A stretch of 64,000 bases of DNA from Lentisphaeria bacterium (lineage in GTDB: Bacteria > Verrucomicrobiota > Lentisphaeria > Victivallales > UBA1829): contig DPDG01000060.1 in NCBI GenBank assembly GCA_003526375.1, positions 51,265 to 115,264 of the forward strand. The letters run 5' to 3'. The notes beneath the pieces are model-generated. The model searched no databases. It was not told the DNA's origin and saw nothing but the letters and a program-made list of their open reading frames with translations. Position numbers and translations under genes: made by a program. Shown one piece after another: positions 52,673 through 62,185 of this stretch. Within the stretch, counting starts at the first letter, position 1, and every line of letters begins with the position of its first letter.

Positions 52673-55318
52673 ATGAAACAAGTGTTTATGGAGTCGCCGG
52701 AGGAAGCCTTGAGGCGGCTGGGAACGGACGGAACGAACGGGCTGACCCCGGAGCAGGTCGCGGAGAGCAGGCGTCTTTACGGAAGCAATGCGCTTACCGG
52801 AAAGAAGCCGGATTCTCTGCTGAAGCGGATCTGGAATGCATCCTGTGAACCGATGCTGATCATGCTGATTCTGGCCGCAGTGATTGCATCGGGTGTCAAT
52901 ATTGCCCGCGCCTGTTCCGGCGGCGAGGCGAATTTTCTGGAATGCCTGGGGATTTTTGCGGCGATCTTTCTTTCCGTGGTGATCACGGTCGTGATGGAAG
53001 GCAGGAGCGCGAAGGCATTTGAGGCCCTGAATAAAATCAATGAAGATACGAAGGTGAAGGTGGTTCGCGGCGGCGAGCTTCAACTTGTGCCGCAGCGTGA
53101 AATCGTCGTCGGTGACATTCTGAGCGTGGAGACCGGTGACAAACTTCCGGCGGACGGACGTCTGCTCTCCTCTGTGGAGCTTCATGCGGACGAATCCTCC
53201 CTGACCGGGGAGAGTGTGCCTGTCGGCAAGGATGCGGGAGTCGTATTCAAGTGTGACGATATTCCGCTGGCGGAGCGGCGCAACATGCTTTATTCCGGCA
53301 CGTTCATCACCGGAGGACACGGCAGGATGCTTGTCTCAGCCGTCGGCGACCAGACGGAATTCGGGCAGATTGCGGGTGAACTTGCTTCCGTGGTGAAAAG
53401 CGATACGCCGCTCCAGCAGAAAATGGCGAAACTCGGCAAACGGATTACGCTTCTCGGTTCCCTTGCCGCCGCGCTTGTCTTTTTGATTCAGGTAGTGACA
53501 TTTGCGGCGAACGGGACCGCTTCCCTGGATACGGTTTCTGAGGCGTTCATCACCAGCATTGTACTGATTGTCGCCGCCGTGCCGGAAGGGCTCCCGACCA
53601 TTGTTGCGGTATCGCTGGCGATTACGATCATCAAAATGTCGAAGCAGAATACGCTGGTCAAAAAGATGATCGCCTGCGAAACGATCGGCTGCATCAACGT
53701 GATCTGTTCGGACAAGACCGGCACCCTGACTGAAAACCGGATGACTGTGACAGACATTTATTCCGGCGGTGCATTTTTTCCGCCTGAAAAACTGAAAAAT
53801 GATTTTCTGGCGGAGAACTTCTGCGTCAATTCCACGGCGGAAGTTTATTTCAGTGAGACCGGTGCCCCCCGTTTCATCGGCAATCCGACGGAGTGCGCCC
53901 TGCTGGCAGCGGCTCATAAAAGCGGGGTGGAGTATCAGGCGTGCCGTTCCGCAGCGGAACTTCTGTATGTTTTCCCGTTTTCTTCCGAAACAAAAAATAT
54001 GACGTCCGTTCTGAAAGAGGAAAGGGGAGTCCGTATCTATACGAAAGGCAGTCCTGAAAAAATTCTTTCCCTGTGTTCTGTGTCCGGAACGGAGAAAGAA
54101 ACGGCGGAAGCGGCGATCCGTGAGTTTCAGAGCAGGGCGGGGCGGGTTCTGGCGTTTGCGCACCGCGATATGCCGGAACTTGATAATTACGCATGCCGCC
54201 GGGATGAAATTGAGCGGGAAATGGCATTTGACGGTTTTGCCGTGATTTCGGACCCGTTGCGCTCCGATGTGCCGGAAGCGGTGGCGCGATGCAGAAATGC
54301 CGGTATTGATCTGAAGATCCTGACCGGCGACAATATTGTGACTGCTTCCGCAATCGCGTCCGAATTGAAACTGCTGGATGATTCCCACATTGCGGCGGAG
54401 GCGGGCGATCTGGAAAAGATGAGCGACCGTGAGTTTGCCGCCGCATTATCGGGAATCCGGGTGATTGCGCGCAGTACCCCGCTGGTCAAAATGCGCGTCG
54501 TCAACACCCTGAAATCTCAGGGAAATGTCGTTGCTGTGACAGGCGACGGAATCAACGATGCGCCTGCGATCAAAAATGCGGATGTCGGTGTGGCGATGGG
54601 CATTACGGGGACGGAGGTATCAAAGGAAGCCAGTGACATTGTACTGCTGGACGATTCGTTTTCGACGATTGTCCGGGCGGTCCAGTGGGGACGCGGGATC
54701 TATGAGAACTTCCAGCGTTTCATCCAGTTTCAACTGACGGTCAATCTTTCTTCGGTGGCGGTTGTTCTTGCCTCAATCCTGCTGGGTTTCAAGACGCCGT
54801 TTACCGCGCTCCAGCTGCTCTGGGTGAACATCATCATGGACGGACCGCCGGCATTGACTCTCGGCCTGGAGCCGATCCGCGATGACCTGATGAAGCGGCG
54901 TCCTGTCGCGCGGGCTTCGAGCATCGTCTCGAAAGACATGCTCTGGAATATTGCCTTGAACGGTATTTTCATTGCTCTGGTATTTCTCGCGCAGGAACGC
55001 TGGAATTTTCTCGGCGCCGCGCCGGAACAGAAAAGTACGGTTCTGTTTACATTGTTCGTTGTATTCCAGCTTTTCAATGCGTTCAACAGCCGTGAACTTT
55101 CCGATACCAGCATTTTCCTGAATCTGAGCAAAAATCATCTGATGCTCGGTGTTTTTGCCCTGACTTTCGGATTGCAGGTTGTCATTACGCAGTGGGGCGG
55201 AGCATTTTTCAATACACAGCCACTTCCGCTGTCTGTATGGGGCGGAATCCTTGCCACAGGCTTTTCCGTGATCCTCTTTACCGAATTCATCAAAGCAATA
55301 CGCCGAATCGCGGGATAG
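52673..55318 (+). CDS. P2-type cation-transporting ATPase, likely Mn2+ efflux
   Basis: The true start is ATG 52673 behind AGGAGG; the longer frame from 52562 runs through the riboswitch and is excluded. The product is 881 residues. It shows the cation-ATPase N-terminus (SPEEALRRLGTDGTNGLTPEQ), an actuator motif LTGES, membrane helix 4 with AAVPEGLPTIVAVSLA, the phosphorylation site CSDKTGTLTENRMT and hinge TGDGINDAPAIKNADVGVAMG, and ten membrane helices. This is the Ca2+/Mn2+-ATPase (P2A) branch. The yybP-ykoY riboswitch upstream points to manganese, as for lactococcal YoaB. Direct evidence for substrate is lacking. Confidence 0.9.
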   Translation: MKQVFMESPEEALRRLGTDGTNGLTPEQVAESRRLYGSNALTGKKPDSLLKRIWNASCEPMLIMLILAAVIASGVNIARACSGGEANFLECLGIFAAIFLSVVITVVMEGRSAKAFEALNKINEDTKVKVVRGGELQLVPQREIVVGDILSVETGDKLPADGRLLSSVELHADESSLTGESVPVGKDAGVVFKCDDIPLAERRNMLYSGTFITGGHGRMLVSAVGDQTEFGQIAGELASVVKSDTPLQQKMAKLGKRITLLGSLAAALVFLIQVVTFAANGTASLDTVSEAFITSIVLIVAAVPEGLPTIVAVSLAITIIKMSKQNTLVKKMIACETIGCINVICSDKTGTLTENRMTVTDIYSGGAFFPPEKLKNDFLAENFCVNSTAEVYFSETGAPRFIGNPTECALLAAAHKSGVEYQACRSAAELLYVFPFSSETKNMTSVLKEERGVRIYTKGSPEKILSLCSVSGTEKETAEAAIREFQSRAGRVLAFAHRDMPELDNYACRRDEIEREMAFDGFAVISDPLRSDVPEAVARCRNAGIDLKILTGDNIVTASAIASELKLLDDSHIAAEAGDLEKMSDREFAAALSGIRVIARSTPLVKMRVVNTLKSQGNVVAVTGDGINDAPAIKNADVGVAMGITGTEVSKEASDIVLLDDSFSTIVRAVQWGRGIYENFQRFIQFQLTVNLSSVAVVLASILLGFKTPFTALQLLWVNIIMDGPPALTLGLEPIRDDLMKRRPVARASSIVSKDMLWNIALNGIFIALVFLAQERWNFLGAAPEQKSTVLFTLFVVFQLFNAFNSRELSDTSIFLNLSKNHLMLGVFALTFGLQVVITQWGGAFFNTQPLPLSVWGGILATGFSVILFTEFIKAIRRIAG

Positions 55319-55349
55319 AGAATTCATAAATCAGAAGTTGAGTTTCCCG

Positions 55350-56729
55350 TCACTCCGGACTGTGAACAGCCAGCAGTTTCAGAACCTGTTCCGTTTCAGG
55401 CGTGACGGGGGCAAAGGCGGAATTTTTAACGAAAGGAATCCAGAGGATCGTTCCTGAACTGTTCCTGACAACGGGCAGGGAACGCTTTTGTTCCATCGGG
55501 ACGCCTGCATCGGAAAACAGCTTTTTCAGGGACACCGGATTCTGTTTCCCGAACGGCACCATGCGGTCGCCTGTTTTCCATGTCGAAACCGTCAACCTGC
55601 CATTCAGTTTCGAGGCGTCAAAGAATGCGGCGCTTTTATCGGTTGTGAACAGCATTTCCTCCGGTGTGATGAATTCCGCCGTCAATACCGTTGTGCCGTA
55701 TTCCAGGCGATGCTCTTGCCGATAGTCCCAGAGGACATCCGGCAGGAACTGCGCCGGGAGTCTTTTCTCGCAGGCTACTTTTCCTGATTTGAGCGTGAGA
55801 CGATAATCTTTCTGTCCGCTGAGCGGAATGATGCGGCGGCGTCCGGAATCGGGCAGGGCGAGTGTTGCGGAAAGCCGTTCGATCAGATTGGAATCCGGGA
55901 TGATGTCGCTTCCGGTTGCCTCCGTGAGAAAACGCCGGAGGACGCGCGGCAGGAGTGCCGCCGGAAGTGCCCGCCAGTCTGTTGCGGAGGAATCTGTGCG
56001 GAGATTTCTGTATGCCCTGTCGGCGGATTCCTCCAGAAATGCCGAGTCCTCGGCAAGGGTGCGGATGGATTGAAGGATTCCCGCTTCGGCAAATGGAAAT
56101 TCTTTCCGGATTTCCGGCAGGAGCTTGTTCCGGATCAGATTGCGCTTATAGACGGAGGTGTCATTGGTGGAATCGTGCCGCCACTCCATGACATTCTGTT
56201 CCCGCAGAAACTGCTCCAGATCCTGCTTGGCGTAATCCAGAAACGGGCGGATGAAGGTGATGCGCCCGATTTTCTGAATGAAACGCATGGAACTGAGTCC
56301 TGTGGAGTTGGAGCCGCGGAAAAGACGCAGGAATACATTTTCGATCCGGTCTCCGGAATGGTGCCCGAGAGCGACCAGCGAGTGTTCCGGATTGAAGACG
56401 ATTTTGCGCCAGTATTCCAGACGCACGCGCCGCGCCGCTTCTTCGTCGCCTTCTCCCCTCTGTCTGTTGTGGGGAACATCAATGCGGAACAAGGCGCATG
56501 GAATGTTTCTTTGCATGCAGAGTCTTTTGCAGAATGCCGCGTCCGCAATGGATGCGCGCCCCCGGAATCCATGTTCAAAATGAACCGCTTCCAACGCGAA
56601 CCCTGCCGCTTCCTTGTGCAAGTCCAGGAACAGAAGCAGGGCAAGGGAGTCCGCGCCGCCGCTGAGCGAGCAGAAGATTTTCTTCCCTTTGAGGGCGGAG
56701 GCGATTTCAGGAGGAAAAGAGAGTTTCAT
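55350..56729 (-). CDS. tilS: tRNA(Ile)-lysidine synthetase TilS
   Basis: The 459-residue enzyme converts C34 of the CAU-anticodon tRNA-Ile to lysidine using ATP and lysine. The PP-loop SGGADS is at 23-28; HFEHGFRG, LGHHSGDRIENVFLRL and the RNLIRNKLLPEI segment follow. The C-terminal half has the tRNA-binding domains, ending with KPTGDRMVPFG-like sequence (WKTGDRMVPFGKQ). It lies downstream of trxA. Confidence 0.92.
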   Translation of the reverse strand: MKLSFPPEIASALKGKKIFCSLSGGADSLALLLFLDLHKEAAGFALEAVHFEHGFRGRASIADAAFCKRLCMQRNIPCALFRIDVPHNRQRGEGDEEAARRVRLEYWRKIVFNPEHSLVALGHHSGDRIENVFLRLFRGSNSTGLSSMRFIQKIGRITFIRPFLDYAKQDLEQFLREQNVMEWRHDSTNDTSVYKRNLIRNKLLPEIRKEFPFAEAGILQSIRTLAEDSAFLEESADRAYRNLRTDSSATDWRALPAALLPRVLRRFLTEATGSDIIPDSNLIERLSATLALPDSGRRRIIPLSGQKDYRLTLKSGKVACEKRLPAQFLPDVLWDYRQEHRLEYGTTVLTAEFITPEEMLFTTDKSAAFFDASKLNGRLTVSTWKTGDRMVPFGKQNPVSLKKLFSDAGVPMEQKRSLPVVRNSSGTILWIPFVKNSAFAPVTPETEQVLKLLAVHSPE

Positions 56730-56740
56730 GGGCGGATACG

Positions 56741-56765
56741 AAAAAGCCGGGTTTTGAAACCCGGC
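56741..56765 (-). terminator. Terminator of trxA
   Basis: GCCGGGTTT and AAACCCGGC around a two-base loop (56746-56765) are followed on the minus strand by five T, between trxA and tilS. Confidence 0.8.
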
Positions 56766-56782
56766 CGAGTGGTTGGTGGCGA

Positions 56783-57106
56783 TCAGGCGTTCGCCGCGTC
56801 TTCGATCGCTTTGATCAAAGTGGCTTTGTCCTGAACTCCGTTGAACTGTTTTACGACCGTGCCGTCTTTCAGAATGAAGATTGCCGGAATGTTGCGGACT
56901 CCGAATTTCACGGTCTGCTGCTGAACGTCATCCACATTTGCCTTGAGGATAAGCGCCTTGTCTCCGATCTCCGCCGCGACCTGATCCAGAATCGGGGAGA
57001 GCATTTTGCAGGGACCGCACCATTCCGCCCAGAAATCGAGCAGGCAGACGCCTCTGGATGTTGCTTCGTCGAAATTTTCCGCAGTGACATGTATTACTTC
57101 AGCCAT
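56783..57106 (-). CDS. trxA: Thioredoxin
   Basis: The 107-residue protein has the active site WCGPC at 29-33 (LLDFWAEWCGPCKM), the cis-Pro segment VRNIPAIFIL and the typical length. It reduces protein disulfides in the cytoplasm. It has its own promoter and terminator and lies upstream of tilS. Confidence 0.96.
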   Translation of the reverse strand: MAEVIHVTAENFDEATSRGVCLLDFWAEWCGPCKMLSPILDQVAAEIGDKALILKANVDDVQQQTVKFGVRNIPAIFILKDGTVVKQFNGVQDKATLIKAIEDAANA

Positions 57107-57149
57107 AATTCTTCTCCTTCATTATTTACTGGTTGAGTTTTACCCCATA

Positions 57150-57178
57150 TAACTAAGCTTAAATCCCGGATTTGTCAA
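57150..57178 (-). promoter_or_regulatory. Promoter of trxA
   Basis: On the minus strand TTGACA (57178-57173) and TAGTTA (57155-57150) have 17-base spacing, 44 bases before the start. Confidence 0.55.
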
Positions 57179-57206
57179 GTCCCCAAACACAGGATTTGCA
57201 AAAAAC

Positions 57207-58193
57207 TCAGCATTCGAGATAAGAACAGGTACCTTGGAACAGACAGCGGGAACAGCGCTGCGGTTCCCTTGACGGCGGAAAATCTTTCAGGGAACTTGAC
57301 GAAGACGGGAGAACGGCGAGCATTTCCCCGGCGGAATCGTGAATCTGTTCTTCATCCGCAGGGGAGGGCGCGTAACTGTCCTCCATGACTTTCCCCGCAC
57401 ATTGCATGAAAGAGCGGCATTCCACGACGGCGGTATTGTAGCGCCCTGAAACATAACTTGCGAAAAGGGAGTCTGCAAGGTTTCCATGCGTATCCGCATA
57501 AGAAACTTTCGGGCGGTCCTTCTCCTGTGGATAGAGATTGAATTCCAGTGAAAGAATGCCGCCCCGGTCGAATGCATAGATGCGCGGGCGCAGGTAAACC
57601 GGAAGCGAACCGCAGTGCATCAGGATGAAATCCGGCGGGACACGCCATGACAGCACATCCGTTTCGAGAATTCTCTCAAGCATTGCGGAGTCGGGGAAAA
57701 AGGTGAAAAACTCTTTGTAAAACCTTTTGCATTCCTCCGGGATCTCTTTGATGGAGGAGAAACGTCCCGTCCGGTAATAGAGATCGAACAGGGCAAGCTT
57801 TTTGGGATCGTTGAGATACTCCCGGCTTTCCAGAAAAATATCCGCAAGAAAGATGCGGTGCGACAAATGCAGTTTCAGAGCATGGATCAACTCGCCTCTG
57901 CGCTTGTGTTTCGGCACATTCTTCAATTGAAGCAAAGTTTCCGCGAGGGAATCCGCAAGCATTTCCGCGAGCCACGCGGGAAAGGTCCGGAGATATTTTT
58001 CCGTGAATGCCTTGCGCGCGATCTGCGAGGCGCCTGCGTCCCATCCGCCCTGCGCGATATAATATCGGATGAGATACGCGCGCCGGCAGGCATGGAAAAG
58101 GCGGTGCTTGCCTGCCGACCACGAAAACGTATCCTGTGAAATGTCCTTGAGCCACAGGGAGGACTGAAGGACACTTTTACGGAAATCCTGCAT
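57207..58193 (-). CDS. RecB/Cas4-like PD-(D/E)XK-fold protein with Cys cluster
   Basis: The 328-residue protein is not a named gene. The N-terminus FSWSAGKHRLFHACRRAYLIRYY resembles the first helix of RecB/Cas4/AddB-type nucleases, including the Cys at HACRR. The C-terminus CSRCLFQGTC supplies the remaining Cys as in iron-sulfur members. Between them, YAFDRGGILSLEFNLYPQ lies where the D...ExK catalytic strand is expected; only an Asp and Glu are clear and the Lys is missing, so activity is doubtful. It overlaps sppA by one base at the start. Function unknown. Confidence 0.5.
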   Translation of the reverse strand: MQDFRKSVLQSSLWLKDISQDTFSWSAGKHRLFHACRRAYLIRYYIAQGGWDAGASQIARKAFTEKYLRTFPAWLAEMLADSLAETLLQLKNVPKHKRRGELIHALKLHLSHRIFLADIFLESREYLNDPKKLALFDLYYRTGRFSSIKEIPEECKRFYKEFFTFFPDSAMLERILETDVLSWRVPPDFILMHCGSLPVYLRPRIYAFDRGGILSLEFNLYPQEKDRPKVSYADTHGNLADSLFASYVSGRYNTAVVECRSFMQCAGKVMEDSYAPSPADEEQIHDSAGEMLAVLPSSSSSLKDFPPSREPQRCSRCLFQGTCSYLEC

Positions 58194-59287
58194 CAGAAAT
58201 CGGACGGCAGGTAGTAGAGTCTGCCCTTCTGCGGATGGAAGGTATTGGTGGACTCTCCCCGCAGAGAGATGCTGACCGGCTGTGCTTTCGAGCTCATCAG
58301 GTCGAAGAATCTTGCGAAAGAGAAGCTTTCCTCATACCGGATGACTGCGTAAGTCCCCTCGATTCCGGCAAGCTTGACGGCTTCCGCGACGGCATCTTTG
58401 AAATAGCCGAGCTTGTCTACGAGTCCGAGCTTCAAAGCCTGCTGCCCGTCAAACACTCTGCCGTCGCCGATGATCGAGGTTTTGATCTTCTCCGCCGGAA
58501 TATTGCGTGATTTTGCGACGATGTTCACGAAGACGTCGTAAGTATTGTTGACCAGCTTCTGAATGATCTCGACCTCCTGCGGTGTGCGCGCGCGCCCGCC
58601 GTTGAGCATGTCCTTCATCCTGCCGGAAGTATAGACTTCCGACTGGAGCCCGATCTTTTCAAAGAGCTTCTGATAATTGTAGGTCGAGATGATGACGCCG
58701 ATGCTGCCGGTCAGTGTCAGTTTGTTGGCGATGATCGGGCGGCATCCCGCCGCGATGTAATAGCCTCCGCTTGCCGCAATGGAGTTCATCATTGCAACGA
58801 CCGGTTTCTTCGCGCGGACATTCAGAACTTCTTCATAGATTTCATCGGATGCCGTCACTTCCCCGCCGGGCGTGTTCAGATTCATGATGACCGCTTTCAC
58901 AGTGAAATCGTTTGCCGCCTTGCGGAGCTGGGCGCGGATATATCCGGAAACGGCGCTGTCATAATAAGAACTGCCCTCATCCGAAACAATGACCCCGTTG
59001 ACATTGATCACGACGATTTTATTGGGACAACTGACGCTGTTGGAGCCTTCCACATAGATTTCCTTGAAATTTCTGCCGCTGGCATAACGGAATGTCGCCG
59101 GAGAATCTCCGGTGTCCAATTCACTCAATTTGTTTGCCCCGATTATAATGAGCCCGATCAGCAGGAGCAGCATGAAACCGCCTGCGGCAAGAACTGCCAA
59201 TGCAGCCAGCGAACCGATCAGGCAGCCTTTGTTTGCACAGCCTGACTGTTTTTCCTCGGGGGACCGGGGAGTCTGTTCATCATTCAT
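58193..59287 (-). CDS. sppA: Signal peptide peptidase SppA (S49)
   Basis: The 364-residue serine protease has a membrane anchor at about 24-50 and the S49 core. The catalytic pair is S173 (IAASGGYYIA) and K225 (SGRMKDM), 52 residues apart as in the short, Bacillus-type SppA. LNTPGGEVTASDEIY and LTLTGSIGV are further family motifs. It degrades signal peptides in the membrane. The ATP-independent neighbour downstream overlaps by one base. Preceding gene: PfkB kinase, 15 bases away. Confidence 0.93.
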   Translation of the reverse strand: MNDEQTPRSPEEKQSGCANKGCLIGSLAALAVLAAGGFMLLLLIGLIIIGANKLSELDTGDSPATFRYASGRNFKEIYVEGSNSVSCPNKIVVINVNGVIVSDEGSSYYDSAVSGYIRAQLRKAANDFTVKAVIMNLNTPGGEVTASDEIYEEVLNVRAKKPVVAMMNSIAASGGYYIAAGCRPIIANKLTLTGSIGVIISTYNYQKLFEKIGLQSEVYTSGRMKDMLNGGRARTPQEVEIIQKLVNNTYDVFVNIVAKSRNIPAEKIKTSIIGDGRVFDGQQALKLGLVDKLGYFKDAVAEAVKLAGIEGTYAVIRYEESFSFARFFDLMSSKAQPVSISLRGESTNTFHPQKGRLYYLPSDF

Positions 59288-59302
59288 TATTATGAAATCC
59301 TT

Positions 59303-60241
59303 TCAATAGTTTTTTATGAGTTCAGGGGAACGGACCGTCTTGCGGAGTTCCAGCGCCGTGTTCTTGTCATAATATGCGCAGACCTGTGTCATGCAGCTTG
59401 CCGAAGCGGCGGAAAGCCCGAGCAGGAACGCTTCCATCGGGTCGGTGCCGTTCACGATTTCGGAGAGCGTGATCGAGGAACAGGTATCGCCTGCGCCGAT
59501 CGTATTTTCCACTTTGCCGATCTTCGGCGGGGCAAGCTGATACAACTCTCTGCCGTTGAAGAAATAGCCGTTGTCCGGACCAGCCGTGACGGCGATCATC
59601 TTCACCGGATAACGCTCCATGCAGCAGCCGATGGCGGAAAAGATGTCCGCTTTGCCGGAAAGTTTGAAGATTTCCTCAAGATTGACTTTCAACAGGGATA
59701 CGCCCGCCTGAAGGGATTGTTCCACATTCATGAAAGAGTCCAGCAGGACGAATTTTCCCGCATGGGAGGCTTCCCCGATCAGCGAGGTGTAAAAATCCTG
59801 CGAAACTCCCGGCGGATAAGTCCCGCAGACCGCGAGAGCGTCGGCTTCCGGGAGCGCCTTTACTGCCATCTGGAAAAGCCGGCGGACCGTTTCCTCCGGA
59901 ATTGTTTCGGACGGCTCGATCAGCTCCGTGACGGAATGCGGATTTTGGCTGATCACTGTGGTGCAGACTCTTGTCTTAGCCTCGGATACTGCGGTGAAGT
60001 GGCGGATTTGCTCCTGATCCAGCACATCGGTCAGGAGTTTGCCGGTGATGCCGCCCGCGAACTGCAGGACGAGCGCATCGGCTTTTCCCCAGGTTTTTGC
60101 CGCCCTGGCGAAATTGATTCCCTTGCCGGACGCGGTGCATTCCGCTTTTGCCGCCCGGTTGACTTCTCCCCATTGCAGGGCTGGGAATATCAATGTTTTC
60201 TGCCATGCCGGATTGAGTCCGGAAACGAGTATTTTCTTCAT
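59303..60241 (-). CDS. PfkB-family sugar kinase (1-phosphofructokinase-like)
   Basis: The 312-residue kinase starts at ATG 60241 (MKKILVSGLNPAWQKT). SGKGINFARAAKTWG binds substrate and ENTIGAGDTCSS (249-252 GAGD; D252 catalytic base) is the PfkB signature 2. The NPAWQKT start and GKGxN motif place it near the FruK/LacC branch, which phosphorylates fructose 1-phosphate or tagatose 6-phosphate. No PTS gene is adjacent. It precedes sppA on the same strand. Confidence 0.85.
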   Translation of the reverse strand: MKKILVSGLNPAWQKTLIFPALQWGEVNRAAKAECTASGKGINFARAAKTWGKADALVLQFAGGITGKLLTDVLDQEQIRHFTAVSEAKTRVCTTVISQNPHSVTELIEPSETIPEETVRRLFQMAVKALPEADALAVCGTYPPGVSQDFYTSLIGEASHAGKFVLLDSFMNVEQSLQAGVSLLKVNLEEIFKLSGKADIFSAIGCCMERYPVKMIAVTAGPDNGYFFNGRELYQLAPPKIGKVENTIGAGDTCSSITLSEIVNGTDPMEAFLLGLSAASASCMTQVCAYYDKNTALELRKTVRSPELIKNY

Positions 60242-60431
60242 AGTTTTCCGATTTCCTTTCTCTGTTTTTTTCTGAAACTTATCATAAAAGGACTCTTTTG
60301 TCAAATGACAGGCGGCAGAAAAGACGAAAAGGACCGGAAAGACCATTAGGATTTGAGTCATGTCCTGCTTGGAAAATATGCGTGAAGATTTGTTGCGTTG
60401 TTGTTTATTTTTCTGTAGCTCTGTGTCCGAT

Positions 60432-60460
60432 TTGACTTGATAGAGAATTTATGATATATT
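60432..60460 (+). promoter_or_regulatory. Promoter for the 60490 gene
   Basis: TTGACT at 60432-60437 and TATATT at 60455-60460 have 17-base spacing, 29 bases before the start codon. Confidence 0.6.
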
Positions 60461-60489
60461 ATTTCCGTAAACAGATATGAGGTGCCTTT

Positions 60490-61146
60490 ATGGCGTTTCT
60501 TAAGAAATATTATTTGTATTTCATTATTATTGCCGTTATTGTTGTCGATGTCTTTTTCTGCGTCAATTATGCTCGAGGCTTTTTTCAGGATATGAATATT
60601 CCCCAATGGCACATCTTATTGTTGCTGTTGCTTTTTTGCTCTGTCATTTATGAGGTGGTTCGCTGGTTTCGCAATGTCGGGAGAACTTTTCTTCCTATAT
60701 TGCTTCCCGCTCTGTTTCTTGTTTTTTTTCTGACTTTCGGAACTCTTTCCTGTCCTCCTGAACCGAGCCGAAGAATAGCTTGTGCCAGTAATATGAAGCA
60801 AATTGCTTTGGCGCTGGCAATGTATGCAGGAGACAATAACGGAGAATATCCGCCGGAATTGCGATTGATATATGACCAGAATTACTTGACTGATCGAAAA
60901 GTCTATTTCTGTGGAATGGATCAGTCATGGGATGCGCATATGTCGAAAGCAGGCTGGTGCGGGTCAAGCTATCTTTACCAAAATCCGGGAAAAACAGACA
61001 AGACGAAAAAGAGTTTGCTTCTGGAAGAAAAAATGGGAAATCATCTGGATCAGTACAGGAACCGGGTATATTCTGATGGTTCTTTGGAAGGTCCTTTGCA
61101 GAGACAGTTCTTCAATCGTTCACCGGCAGGACATAAAAAAAACTAG
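60490..61146 (+). CDS. Membrane protein with pseudopilin-like C-terminal domain
   Basis: The 218-residue protein has three membrane helices (about 7-24, 41-57, 68-84) instead of a prepilin signal. The C-terminus starts CASNMKQIALALAMYAGDNNGEYPPEL, the motif that follows the N-terminal helix in H-X9-DG pseudopilins, and goes on with cysteines and a DG (VYSDGSLEG). It looks like a pseudopilin head attached to a different membrane anchor. It is more AT-rich than its neighbours, with its own promoter. Function unknown. Confidence 0.65.
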   Translation: MAFLKKYYLYFIIIAVIVVDVFFCVNYARGFFQDMNIPQWHILLLLLLFCSVIYEVVRWFRNVGRTFLPILLPALFLVFFLTFGTLSCPPEPSRRIACASNMKQIALALAMYAGDNNGEYPPELRLIYDQNYLTDRKVYFCGMDQSWDAHMSKAGWCGSSYLYQNPGKTDKTKKSLLLEEKMGNHLDQYRNRVYSDGSLEGPLQRQFFNRSPAGHKKN

Positions 61147-62048
61147 AGATGTTTTTCCATGTTTTTTCTGGTTGTTCTCCGACAGAAGGAGATGAAATCT
61201 TCTGCAAATTTCAGGTTTTCATTCGGCATATAAATAAAATTGATGGAACGCCGGATGGGACCTTCCATGAAACGGGCTTTTGACAGCGTTCCCGCCGCCA
61301 GCTCGTCCTGAATCGCCAATTCCGACATGACGCTGATTCCGAATCCACTCCTGACAAGCTGTTTGATTGCGTCGAATCCCGATATTTCCAGAATGCAGCG
61401 GCGTCTGGGCGGCGGCAGGTTGTGTTCCTGACGGAAACAGTCGAAATGCCACCGTGTCCCCGACCCCGTTTCACGCAGAATCAGGCGTTTCCCTTTTTCA
61501 AGATAATCCGCAAGGCTTAATTCCTTTTCCGCGAATCCGGGAGCGCCGACCGCGACAAGTTCATCTTCCAGGAGCGGTTCATAGAAGAAGCATTTCTTGT
61601 CGAACGGGCCCTCCACCAGAGCCATGTCCAGCCGGTGCTTTTTGAGCATGTCGGCAATTTCATTGGTATTTGCGATATGAAGGTCAAGATTCACTTCCGG
61701 ATGTTTCCGCATATACTGCGCAAGCAGCTTCGGCAGGACATACCCGCCCGCCGTCATGGTGGCGCCGAGCCGATACTGACGGATTTCCGAGGCGGCATTG
61801 TGAATCTTGCGTATCAGCTGTTCCGCCTCGTTCAGGAGCTTTTCACTTTCCTGCAGCAGCGTGCGCCCGGCGGGAGTCAGATGAACCTGCCGTCCGTCAC
61901 GTTCAAAAAGAGTATGTCCCAGTTCCCGTTCCAGCTGTGCGATCTGCTGGGTCACGTTCGGCTGGGTCATTCCGAGCGCCGCCGCGGCTTCCGTGAAGTT
62001 GTTCAGGACCGCCGCCATGCGGAAAATATTCAGTTTGCGGTCTATCAT
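61143..62048 (-). CDS. LysR-family transcriptional regulator (YeiE-like)
   Basis: The 301-residue protein has an N-terminal helix-turn-helix (NIFRMAAVLNNFTEAAAALGMTQPNVTQQIAQLERELG) and a C-terminal periplasmic-binding-like effector domain. It is divergent from a YeiH-family gene with 137 bases between them, the same pairing as yeiE-yeiH in enteric bacteria, so it probably activates that gene. Its 3' end overlaps the convergent neighbour by four bases. Confidence 0.88.
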   Translation of the reverse strand: MIDRKLNIFRMAAVLNNFTEAAAALGMTQPNVTQQIAQLERELGHTLFERDGRQVHLTPAGRTLLQESEKLLNEAEQLIRKIHNAASEIRQYRLGATMTAGGYVLPKLLAQYMRKHPEVNLDLHIANTNEIADMLKKHRLDMALVEGPFDKKCFFYEPLLEDELVAVGAPGFAEKELSLADYLEKGKRLILRETGSGTRWHFDCFRQEHNLPPPRRRCILEISGFDAIKQLVRSGFGISVMSELAIQDELAAGTLSKARFMEGPIRRSINFIYMPNENLKFAEDFISFCRRTTRKNMEKHL

Positions 62049-62185
62049 AATGATGAATAATGTAAACGATAAATTTTAATTATCAAATCATAATATGCAA
62101 TAATTTTTATTTTTGATATCCAACAGTATATTATCTCCCATTCTCTAGTGAAAAACATCAGAACAACAGGAAAGGAACTTGGAGA
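62049..62185. promoter_or_regulatory. Divergent regulatory region lysR-yeiH
   Basis: The region is AT-rich DNA between divergent starts. Several short AT inverted repeats are visible (around 62070-62110) and fit a LysR binding region, but no unique box can be fixed. Confidence 0.4.
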
